Positions 1-5,851 of a stretch of DNA of 7,059 bases are shown here, piece after piece. Made by a program: the position numbers and the translations under genes. The stretch is taken from contig JAEYTQ010000266.1 of NCBI GenBank assembly GCA_023433965.1, positions 1 to 7,059 of the forward strand. The letters run 5' to 3'. Origin of the DNA: Pseudomonadota bacterium. GTDB lineage: Bacteria > Pseudomonadota > Alphaproteobacteria > Rhizobiales > Xanthobacteraceae. The stretch's first letter is position 1. Every line of letters begins with the position of its first letter. The notes below the pieces were generated by a model. That model ran no database searches, had not been told where the DNA came from, and saw only the letters and a list, made by a program, of their open reading frames with translations.

Positions 1-597
1 TGCGTGACCTATCGCGACACTGCGCTCGCGGGCTTGAAGCCGCACGAGATCGCCGATCTCGGCCTGATCCGCACCTTCCAGCGCACCAGCGTATTCCCCA
101 ACGACACCGTGTACGACAACCTCTTGATCGGCCTGCATCGACAGGGCCGGGTGCGGCTGCTCGATTCCATTCTAGGCCTCCCAGGTGCCCGTGCCTCGGA
201 GCGGCGCCTGCGGCAGCGAGCAAGCGAGCTGCTCGAATGGGTCGGTCTGGAACGGCGCGCGCATGATCCCGCGGGGTCACTGTCCTACGGTGAGCAGCGT
301 CTTGTCGGTGTCGCGCTGGCGCTCGCGGCGGAACCGTCGATGCTGCTGCTCGACGAGCCGGTCTCCGGCATGAACGCCTCGGAGACCCACCGCTTCGTCG
401 AATTGATCCGCAGCATCCGCGACCGCGGCATCACCATCCTCCTGGTCGAGCACGACATGCCGATGGTGATGACGGTCTCCGACCGCATCGTGGTGCTCAA
501 CTATGGCCGCATCATCGCGGAAGGGACGCCCGAGGCGATCCGCAACGATCCGGCGGTGATCGAAGCCTATCTCGGACATGGAGCGGGACATGCTTGA
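1..597 (+). CDS. livG: Branched-chain amino acid-type ABC transporter ATP-binding protein (LivG-like), 5' truncated by window edge
   Basis: This is one of the two cytoplasmic ATPases that drive Liv/HAAT-family import of branched-chain amino acids, amides or other small carboxylates. The frame is open from base 1, giving 198 visible residues. LivG proteins are about 250 residues, so roughly 50-60 N-terminal residues including Walker A lie outside the window; the GTG at base 4 is not a real start. Visible in order are the Q-loop TFQ (Gln27 of the visible part), signature LSYGEQR (94-100), Walker B LLLLDEP-like MLLLDEP (114-120), D-loop, and switch His151 in LLVEHD. The C-terminal tail has the LivG-type pattern NYGRIIAEGTPEAI. 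The LVEHD motif with the GTPEAI tail separates it from LivF. It overlaps the next gene by 8 bp. The real substrate of the transporter is unknown. Confidence 0.93.
   Translation, partial: CVTYRDTALAGLKPHEIADLGLIRTFQRTSVFPNDTVYDNLLIGLHRQGRVRLLDSILGLPGARASERRLRQRASELLEWVGLERRAHDPAGSLSYGEQRLVGVALALAAEPSMLLLDEPVSGMNASETHRFVELIRSIRDRGITILLVEHDMPMVMTVSDRIVVLNYGRIIAEGTPEAIRNDPAVIEAYLGHGAGHA
580..583 (+). promoter_or_regulatory. Ribosome binding site deciding the livF start
   Basis: GGAG lies 6 nt before the ATG at 590 and inside the coding end of the LivG-like gene. It favours the 590 start over the in-frame ATG at 578, which overlaps this motif. Confidence 0.55.
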
Positions 598-1294
598 GAT
601 TCGCGACATGGTGTGCGGCTATGGCGGCGTCACGGCCTTGCGCGGCATCTCGCTCGACGTCAAGCCCGGCCAGCTGGTCGCCCTGATCGGCGCCAACGGC
701 GCCGGCAAGAGCACGACGTTGCGCGCCATCTCCGGCCTGGTGCCGCCGCGCTCCGGCCAGATGCGGTTCGAGGGCATCGACATCACCGGGGCGCGGCCGC
801 CGCGCGTGCTGGCCAGCGGCATTGCGCATTGCCCGGAAGGACGGCGCGTGTTCCCGCATATGAGCGTCGAGGAGAATCTCGACATGGGGGCTTACCTCCG
901 TCGCGGTTCGGGCGAGATTGCGGCCGACCGCGACCGCATCTACACGGAATTCCCACGGCTTGCCGAGCGGCGCCGGCAGGCCGCCGGCACGCTGTCCGGC
1001 GGCGAGCAGCAGATGCTCGCGATCGGGCGCGCGCTGATGTCGCGGCCGCGGCTGATTATGTTCGACGAGCCGTCGCTCGGGCTCGCGCCCAACATCGTCG
1101 AGCGCACCTTTGCGATCATCCGGGCCATCCGCGATGCCGGCACCACGGTGCTGCTGGTCGAGCAAAACGCCTTCGCCGCGCTGGAGATGTGCGATCATGC
1201 TTATCTGCTCGAGAACGGCCGCATCGTCCTGTCCGGCGCCGGCAGCGAGCTGATCGCGAACGAGCATGTGCGCAAGGCCTATCTCGGTGGATGA
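590..1294 (+). CDS. livF: Branched-chain amino acid-type ABC transporter ATP-binding protein (LivF-like)
   Basis: This is the second cytoplasmic ATPase of the Liv-type importer and pairs with the LivG-like subunit just upstream. The protein is complete at 234 residues, normal for LivF. It shows Walker A GANGAGKST (34-42), signature LSGGEQQ (135-141), Walker B LIMFDEP (155-161) and LLVEQN at 188-193, where the switch His is replaced by Gln as is usual in LivF. The start at 590 is preferred because GGAG (580-583) sits 6 nt upstream and the protein then begins MLEIRD, typical of the family. An in-frame ATG at 578 would add four residues but lacks a good ribosome binding site. The start overlaps the LivG stop (ATGCTTGA), which implies translational coupling. 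The gene also overlaps the Rieske gene downstream. Confidence 0.95.
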   Translation: MLEIRDMVCGYGGVTALRGISLDVKPGQLVALIGANGAGKSTTLRAISGLVPPRSGQMRFEGIDITGARPPRVLASGIAHCPEGRRVFPHMSVEENLDMGAYLRRGSGEIAADRDRIYTEFPRLAERRRQAAGTLSGGEQQMLAIGRALMSRPRLIMFDEPSLGLAPNIVERTFAIIRAIRDAGTTVLLVEQNAFAALEMCDHAYLLENGRIVLSGAGSELIANEHVRKAYLGG

Positions 1295-1622
1295 CGAGCC
1301 TGTCCGTTCGACCTGGACCCTGGCCTGCGATTTCGACCGGCTGAAGGCGCAGACGATGGTTCGCGTTCGAGTCGCAGGTCTCGACCTGCTCGTGATCTGG
1401 AACGAAGGTGATGTCGTCGCCTGCAACCGCGCCTGTCCGCACGAACAGGCGGATCTCGGTCTCGGGCAGGTGAGGGCGGGGCGGCTGTATTGCCCGCGTC
1501 ACGCGGCATCGTTCGATCTGCGCGACGGGACGGTCAGTGCAGGATGGCCGAGCTCACCGCTGCGGCTCTATCCGGCGCGGGTCACGGGCGATGGAATCTC
1601 GGTCGAGGTGAAGCAGCGATGA
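1287..1622 (+). CDS. Small Rieske [2Fe-2S] protein (ferredoxin-like), coupled to livF
   Basis: This is a soluble single-domain Rieske protein of 111 residues, the size of ferredoxins of ring-hydroxylating oxygenases and NirD-like subunits. The cluster motif is intact: Cys50-X-His52, 16 residues, then Cys69-X2-His72 (CPHEQAD and YCPRHAASFD). The likely role is electron transfer to an oxygenase or oxidoreductase; no partner is encoded in the window. There is no signal peptide or membrane segment, so it is cytoplasmic. The GTG at 1287 is preferred because AAGG (1274-1277) lies 9 nt upstream and the start overlaps the livF stop by 8 bp, like the livG-livF junction. An in-frame ATG at 1266 would add seven residues. 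Placement directly behind an importer ATPase suggests co-expression with uptake of the compound being oxidised, which is inference. Confidence 0.88.
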   Translation: MDDEPVRSTWTLACDFDRLKAQTMVRVRVAGLDLLVIWNEGDVVACNRACPHEQADLGLGQVRAGRLYCPRHAASFDLRDGTVSAGWPSSPLRLYPARVTGDGISVEVKQR

Positions 1623-1754
1623 CCGTCGCGATGATGGCATGATGCCCCTGTTTTGCCCGACGAGTCAAAATTCGCGTCGTTACTCGGGTCTTCGAGAATT
1701 TGCCTTTGAGGAACAATGGCATCTCTACTGTGCATGGGGTTGTTTTCGTGACTG
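1623..1754. other. Convergent intergenic region, AT-richer, with short inverted repeats; candidate dispersed repeat
   Basis: This 132-bp gap separates the convergent operons. Bases 1651-1750 are about 48% GC by hand count, clearly below the surrounding genes. It contains GGCATGATGCC (1636-1646), an 11-bp inverted repeat followed by CCCTGTTTT, and TTTTGCCCGACGAGTCAAAA (1651-1670), whose ends TTTTG/CAAAA are complementary. The segments TTTTGCCCGACGxGTCAAAA and CTACTGTGCATGGGGTTGTTTT resemble a non-coding motif that I remember as recurring between genes in Bradyrhizobium genomes; this is recollection, not a search. I see no convincing gene here. It probably holds transcription ends for both operons, but there is no classic stem plus long T-run. 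Confidence 0.4.
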
Positions 1755-1770
1755 CTAATCCAGCAGTCGC
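1748..1770 (-). terminator. Hairpin spanning the stop codon of the alpha/beta hydrolase gene
   Basis: GACTGCT (1750-1756) and AGCAGTC (1762-1768) are perfect inverted 7-mers around the loop AATCC. The stem extends by one G-T wobble and one G-C pair to 1748 and 1770. The hydrolase stop (1755-1757) lies at the loop edge. No T-run follows on the minus strand, so an intrinsic terminator role is only possible; it could instead protect the mRNA 3' end. Confidence 0.3.
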
Positions 1771-2615
1771 CGCGCGGCGCCGACGAGGACGCCGTCGGGC
1801 CGACGCAGCGCCTCGAGAATGGTGAAATGGTCGGCGCCTTCGACTGGGATCAGCTTGCCGGGCGCTCCAGCTTCGGCGCGCTTGTGGTGGAGATCGATCG
1901 AGTCGCACACGAGGGCCGGCAGCTCGTTGCTGCCATAGGCGATGTCGAGCCGCTTCGGCGTCACGGGCAGGCGGAGCGGCGATAGCTCGGCGATCTCCGC
2001 ATCGGTCAGCTTCAGCGCCTCGTTGAGCCCGGTATCGCGGATCGGCGCGAGATCGTAGACGCCGGAGATCGCCAGCCCGGCATGAACGTGCGGATGGTCC
2101 AGCGCCATCGCGACGAGATGGGCGCCGGCGGACCAGCCGGACAGCACCACGGGCCCGCTGACGCCGTAGGACGCGCCATGAGCGGCGAGCCAGTCGAGCG
2201 CGCGCGGGATCTCGGCGACGATGTCGGTAAGGGACACCTCGGGCGCCAGCGAATAGCCGGGTATGGCAACCGACCAGCCATGGGCGGCGACGCCTTCGAC
2301 CAGCATCGCGAACAGCTCGCGCGAATTGCGCTGCCAGTAGCCGCCATGCACGAACACCAGGCAGGGCGCATCAGCTCTCGCGGCCGGATAGAGGTCGATC
2401 TTGTTGTTGGCCCGTTCGCCATAGGGCAGGTCGAGATGGGCCTTCAGCGTCCCCCGCATCCGCGCCGAGGCCTCGTTGCGCTCGGCGATCAGCGCCGGGC
2501 TGTTCTTGACGGCCGCGTTGTTGTCATAGGCCGCGCTGCGCTCCGCCGGCGACAGTTCGGACCACCTGTCGCGGGGATCGAGCGGCCGGAATGTCGCGCG
2601 AGCGTCGTCAACCAT
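1755..2615 (-). CDS. Alpha/beta hydrolase, kynurenine formamidase / esterase-like
   Basis: This predicted cytoplasmic alpha/beta-hydrolase of 286 residues hydrolyses an ester, amide or formamide bond. The oxyanion-hole motif HGGYW (90-94) is the form seen in kynurenine formamidase-like hydrolases and HSL-type esterases. The nucleophile elbow is GWSAG (160-164, Ser162), and the C-terminal catalytic His is likely His263 in GADHF. The acid is less certain; Glu231 in GSNELP is a candidate. The start at 2615 is preferred because GGAGA (2621-2625) lies 5-6 nt upstream; an ATG at 2627 would add MESF but overlaps that motif. It is last in the minus-strand group, 135 bp after the oxidoreductase gene, so it may be cotranscribed or have its own promoter. 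No kynurenine-pathway gene is nearby, so the substrate is unassigned. Confidence 0.88.
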   Translation of the reverse strand: MVDDARATFRPLDPRDRWSELSPAERSAAYDNNAAVKNSPALIAERNEASARMRGTLKAHLDLPYGERANNKIDLYPAARADAPCLVFVHGGYWQRNSRELFAMLVEGVAAHGWSVAIPGYSLAPEVSLTDIVAEIPRALDWLAAHGASYGVSGPVVLSGWSAGAHLVAMALDHPHVHAGLAISGVYDLAPIRDTGLNEALKLTDAEIAELSPLRLPVTPKRLDIAYGSNELPALVCDSIDLHHKRAEAGAPGKLIPVEGADHFTILEALRRPDGVLVGAARRLLD

Positions 2616-2750
2616 GAAACTCTCCATTACCGCCCCTGCGGGCCTTTCCGATTGGATGGCCTATTCCGCACGCGGATGCAATCCGGTTGTCCCATGCGAT
2701 GCATCGGGCGTGCCAGCATCCTCCTCGGTTCGTCACGCCACCATCGCGGC
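2616..2750 (-). other. 135-bp leader between the oxidoreductase and hydrolase genes
   Basis: No supported gene lies here. It contains the perfect 10-bp palindrome CGATGCATCG (2697-2706), the short inverted repeat TCCGCACGCGGA (2665-2676), and on the minus strand a strong Shine-Dalgarno-like GAGGAGG (2720-2726) directly abutting an ATG. A 30-codon frame runs from that ATG (2719) to a TAA at 2627, but the zero spacing makes its translation doubtful. A promoter could be present, but I cannot pick out convincing -35/-10 boxes. Confidence 0.3.
2621..2625 (-). promoter_or_regulatory. Ribosome binding site deciding the hydrolase start
   Basis: Read on the minus strand this is GGAGA, followed by GTTTC and the ATG at 2615. 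Because it overlaps the ATG at 2627, it points to the downstream ATG as the true start. Confidence 0.55.
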
Positions 2751-3377
2751 TCAGAAGGTCGTGGCGATCGCGGCGAGTTGTCGATGGGCCCTTTCGCGGG
2801 CTTCATCGATCGGCGCCTGCGGGCCGGTGGTCGGACCGATCGGCACGAAGCGCACATTGCCGATTCCGATGAAGCGCAGGATTTCGCGCAAGTAGGGCGT
2901 TGCCATGTCGATGCGGCCGCGGTTCATGCCGGTGGCAAAATCGCTGCCGCTGGCGATGATGACCAGCGTCGGCCGATCGGCCAGCAGTGGGAGATATCCG
3001 TGCGACGGATCGAACCGAAAGGTAAGCCCGGGCTGGACGATGATGTCGAACCACTGCTTGAGCTTGTAAGGGAGGCCGAAGTTCCACATCGGGGTCGAGA
3101 TCAGCACCCGGTCGGCGAGCGAGAAGCGCAGCGCCATTCGCTCGGCCTCGGCGAAGGCTTGACGCTGGTCGTCGGTGAAGGCCTGCGCCTTCATGCGCGC
3201 ATATTTGGCCTCGACGATGGGGCCCGCGAATTCCGGCATCCGCTCGCGCCAGATGTCCACGACATCGACGTCCCAGTCCGGCCGAGCCCGCCGGAAGCCG
3301 TCAAGAAAGGCGCGCGCGCCGGCCGTCGACTCGGACTCGTCGCGCGGCGAGCAGGACAGGTGCAGGAGCTTTGCCAC
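2751..3377 (-). CDS. FMN-dependent NAD(P)H oxidoreductase, flavodoxin fold (AzoR/NQO-like)
   Basis: This 208-residue protein belongs to the flavodoxin-like FMN-dependent NADH-azoreductase / quinone reductase family, whose members are about 200 residues and work as cytoplasmic dimers. The N-terminal phosphate-binding loop is SCSPRDESES (8-17). The diagnostic FMN-binding segment PMWNFGLPYKLKQWFD (96-111) is followed by GLTFRF (117-122), matching the AzoR pattern of PMYNFG then G-TF-Y. A GS-like loop ASGSDF (142-147) corresponds to the second flavin-contact region. The start is GTG (3375-3377), only 3 nt after the upstream stop; GGGATGA inside the tail of the upstream gene can serve as ribosome binding site. 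The family reduces quinones, azo compounds and nitroaromatics with NAD(P)H. In this operon it may reduce a pathway intermediate or supply reduced flavin, which is inference. Confidence 0.88.
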   Translation of the reverse strand: MAKLLHLSCSPRDESESTAGARAFLDGFRRARPDWDVDVVDIWRERMPEFAGPIVEAKYARMKAQAFTDDQRQAFAEAERMALRFSLADRVLISTPMWNFGLPYKLKQWFDIIVQPGLTFRFDPSHGYLPLLADRPTLVIIASGSDFATGMNRGRIDMATPYLREILRFIGIGNVRFVPIGPTTGPQAPIDEARERAHRQLAAIATTF

Positions 3378-3380
3378 AGC

Positions 3381-4955
3381 TCATCCCAGCGCCTTGATCA
3401 CGGCGTCGGCCCTGGTCACCACCGCGACGTTCTGCATCGCGAAATTGATCGAGGCATTGTGCCAGTCGGCATTCATGGTCGAGCAGCAATCCTCCGGCAC
3501 GATCATGAAATAGCCCTTGTCAGCGCCGGTGCGCGCGGTGTGTTCGACCGACATGTTGGTCCACGCGCCGGTGTTGATGATCATGTCGCGGCCGGTGGCT
3601 TTCAGGATCGTCTCCAGACGCGTGCCTTCCCAGGCGCTCATCCGCATCTTCTCGACGACGAAATCGCCGGGCCGCGGCTCGAGGCCGGACACGGGCGCCG
3701 CCCCCCAGCTGCCACGCACCATCGCCTTGCTGTCGACGAGCCCCTCGAACAGCGGCGCATTCAGCGTGACCCCCGGCGCGCCGGGCTCGACCACGAACCA
3801 GACATGGATGATGGCGACGCCGCGAGCGCGTGCGGCCTCAGCCAGCCGACGCACGTTCTCCACGACATGCTGTTGCTTGGCGTGATCAGGCGCGCCCGAC
3901 TCGGCGAAAGCGCCGCCTTCCATGACGACGTCGTTCTGGAGGTCCTGGATGATCATGGCGCAGCGCTGCGGATCGAGCCGCATCTCGCCCTCGGCCAGAA
4001 CGGGGGCCGTCGGCGCGGAGCTCGACGTTGCGCCGTAGCCAGCGCGCCGGCCGCTCATATATGGTTCGTGCCGCGGACCGACTTTGGTCGGGATCGCATA
4101 GACCGAATGCGTCGCGGTCAGATAGAGCGTGCGGAAATCCGCCCCGCCCCAGGCGAGATTGGCCACCATCTCAGGCACGCGCACCTTGCCCAGTAGCTCG
4201 CCGCGCGGTGAGTAGACCCAGACACCGCCGGGCGCGGTGACCCAGACGTTACCGTGCTGATCGCACTTCATGCCGTCGGGCAGGCCGGCTTCGAGCTCGG
4301 ACTTGATGCCGCTCGCAAACACCCGCGCATTGGCCAGCGAACCGTCGCCGTTGACGTCGAAGACGCGGATCAGGGCCTGCACGGTGTCGTTAACATAGAG
4401 CAGTCGCTCGTCAGGCGAGAAGCACAGCCCGTTCGGCTGATCGAACAGGTTGCGCTCGACCACGAGCTTCGGCTCGCCACCCGGCACTACGCGATAGACG
4501 CCCTGGAAACCGAGCTGGCGCGGCCGCTCGACGCCATAGATGGGCATGCGGCCATACCAGGGATCGGAGAAATAGACAGCGCCGGACGAATGCACGCAGA
4601 CGTCGTTGGGGCTGTTGAGCTCCTGGCCCTGGAAACGCGAGGCGAGCACTTCGCGCCGTCCGTCGGGGCGTTCGCGGACCAGGGACGAGGTCGCATGCTC
4701 GCAGACGATCAGGTTGAGCTCGGCGTCATAGGTCATGCCGTTGCATTTGCTCGACGGGCGCTTGACCTCGACGACGCCGCGCCGTGCATCCCAGCGCCGC
4801 CGCACGTCGGCGGGCATGTCCGAGAACAGCAGGTAGTGATCGACCGGATGCCAGATCGGCCCCTCCGTGAAGTCGAACCCGGTGCCGATCTGTGCCACCG
4901 GCGCATAGGGGTCGATCAGGGGCTCGAACTCGCTTCGCAACGTTACATGCGTCAT
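3381..4955 (-). CDS. Fusion protein: SMP-30/gluconolactonase domain plus isochorismatase-like hydrolase domain (Ser replaces Cys)
   Basis: This 524-residue two-domain protein is read in one unbroken frame. Residues about 15-300 form an SMP-30/gluconolactonase/regucalcin six-bladed propeller, a metal-dependent lactonase fold. Likely metal or substrate ligands are Glu31 (FTEGPIW), Asn117 (NSPND), Asn175 (QPNGL) and Asp227 (LPDGM). A Ser/Ala/Pro-rich linker (about 302-325) leads to an isochorismatase-fold domain (about 328-524). There the catalytic Asp338 (IIQDLQND) and Lys436 (VVEKMRMSAW) are present, but the usual nucleophilic Cys is Ser469 in TGAWTNMSVEHTAR. Both domains are usually separate proteins of about 300 and 200 residues. 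The start ATG (4953-4955) has GAGGA (4963-4967) 7 nt upstream. It sits 18 bp after the lactonase gene and 3 bp before the oxidoreductase gene. The likely role is opening a lactone and then hydrolysing a linked intermediate; the substrate is unknown. Confidence 0.9.
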   Translation of the reverse strand: MTHVTLRSEFEPLIDPYAPVAQIGTGFDFTEGPIWHPVDHYLLFSDMPADVRRRWDARRGVVEVKRPSSKCNGMTYDAELNLIVCEHATSSLVRERPDGRREVLASRFQGQELNSPNDVCVHSSGAVYFSDPWYGRMPIYGVERPRQLGFQGVYRVVPGGEPKLVVERNLFDQPNGLCFSPDERLLYVNDTVQALIRVFDVNGDGSLANARVFASGIKSELEAGLPDGMKCDQHGNVWVTAPGGVWVYSPRGELLGKVRVPEMVANLAWGGADFRTLYLTATHSVYAIPTKVGPRHEPYMSGRRAGYGATSSSAPTAPVLAEGEMRLDPQRCAMIIQDLQNDVVMEGGAFAESGAPDHAKQQHVVENVRRLAEAARARGVAIIHVWFVVEPGAPGVTLNAPLFEGLVDSKAMVRGSWGAAPVSGLEPRPGDFVVEKMRMSAWEGTRLETILKATGRDMIINTGAWTNMSVEHTARTGADKGYFMIVPEDCCSTMNADWHNASINFAMQNVAVVTRADAVIKALG

Positions 4956-4973
4956 GGGTCGATCCTCGACACC

Positions 4974-5822
4974 TCAAGCCGGAAACCAGTTGCGCTCGGG
5001 CAGCGACTGCACGATCGGACCGGGGACCTGATCGTGCAGGCGTCCCACCACATTGCCGCCTTCGATCTTGGCAGGCCGGTCGTGCACCGGAAGCAGGTAG
5101 CGCGAGCTGCTCAGCAGCTTCTTGATCGCGGCTTTTTCCGCGCGCTTGCTGGTGCCGTGGTTGCCGGTGGTGCGCGGCTCCCAATCGTGGATCTCATGGA
5201 AAGGCGTGACGATCTGGTCATTGAAATCGTAGATGACGTCGCCGCAGATGGTGGCGATACCGTCGGCGGTCTCGACGATGACGTTCATCGAGCCCTCGGT
5301 GTGGGCGTTGGCGGCGTCGCAATAGACCCCGGGCATCAGCTCGATCGGTCCGGTGATCTCCAGGTCCAGGAAGCGCAGCGCGCTCTTGGTGTGGAGGCGG
5401 TCGATCAGGTGCTTGATGTCGGGCGCGGGATATTGCGGATGCATCAGGCCGGAGACGGAATATTCGAGCTCCTTGCGGTTGAGCACGACGGTCGTGTTCA
5501 TCGGAAACAGGTCGTCCTTGCCGGCATGGTCGATGTGCAGGTGAGTGTGGCAGACGAAGCGGACGTCGCCCATGCGCACGCCGTGGCGCGAAAGCTGGTT
5601 CTCTATCATGTTCTCGTGGTACTGAAGCCCCCGCATGCCCAGCGTCTCCATGATCTGGTTGGAGCGATAGCCGGTGTCGACCACGACAGGATATTTGCCG
5701 CCGAGGATCAAAAAGCCGAGTGTGAGGACGCGGCGGGTGCGGCCGCAGTCGCGGCCGAGCACCAGGAAGCTCGATTCCAGCTCGATATCGCCGTAGTCCA
5801 GGATCTTGATCTCCAGCGCCAT
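4974..5822 (-). CDS. Metallo-beta-lactamase-fold hydrolase, N-acyl homoserine lactonase (AiiA)-like
   Basis: This complete 282-residue protein is a predicted dinuclear-metal hydrolase. The metal motif HTHLHIDHAG contains H94-x-H96-x-D98-H99. It is followed by His174 (AHTEGS), bridging Asp195 (CGDVIY) and His247 (LPVHD), the full metallo-beta-lactamase ligand set. Tyr198, three residues after Asp195, matches the D-x-x-Y arrangement of AiiA-type lactonases, in which the Tyr assists catalysis. The natural substrate may be a pathway lactone rather than a quorum-sensing signal, because the neighbours are other lactonase-type hydrolases. The start ATG (5820-5822) has AGGAGG (5830-5835) 7 nt upstream, so the longer open frame that continues upstream to 6782 is only read-through over the next gene. 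There is no signal peptide. Gaps are 29 bp upstream and 18 bp downstream, consistent with one operon. Confidence 0.92.
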   Translation of the reverse strand: MALEIKILDYGDIELESSFLVLGRDCGRTRRVLTLGFLILGGKYPVVVDTGYRSNQIMETLGMRGLQYHENMIENQLSRHGVRMGDVRFVCHTHLHIDHAGKDDLFPMNTTVVLNRKELEYSVSGLMHPQYPAPDIKHLIDRLHTKSALRFLDLEITGPIELMPGVYCDAANAHTEGSMNVIVETADGIATICGDVIYDFNDQIVTPFHEIHDWEPRTTGNHGTSKRAEKAAIKKLLSSSRYLLPVHDRPAKIEGGNVVGRLHDQVPGPIVQSLPERNWFPA

Positions 5823-5829
5823 TCGGTGT

Positions 5830-5835
5830 CCTCCT
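5830..5835 (-). promoter_or_regulatory. Ribosome binding site fixing the lactonase start
   Basis: A consensus AGGAGG (minus strand) sits 7 nt before the ATG at 5822. It shows that the gene begins here, although the reading frame stays open far upstream. Confidence 0.7.
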
Positions 5836-5851
5836 GTCTGTTTCTCGTCCG

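Noticed and set aside
613..1344. 243-codon plus-strand frame inside livF
   Set aside because: It is the +1 shadow of livF, very rich in Arg and Ala, with no motif.
512..1426. 304-codon frame on the minus strand
   Set aside because: It lies antisense to the LivF-like ATPase and Rieske genes, which have complete motifs; no domain is visible in the antisense product.
1582..1908. 108-codon minus-strand frame across the convergent gap
   Set aside because: It overlaps the ends of both flanking genes out of frame, has no ribosome binding site or family features, and crosses the AT-richer block, so it is best seen as chance.
2082..4196. 704-codon open frame on the plus strand
   Set aside because: It runs antisense to three well-supported genes, its product is rich in Arg/His/Gly/Asp with no recognisable domain, and long antisense frames are common in high-GC DNA.
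3381..4955. Frameshift or missing stop joining two genes in the SMP-30/isochorismatase frame
   Set aside because: The frame is continuous, the linker has ordinary composition and both domains are intact, so I treat it as a real fusion while listing resequencing as a check.
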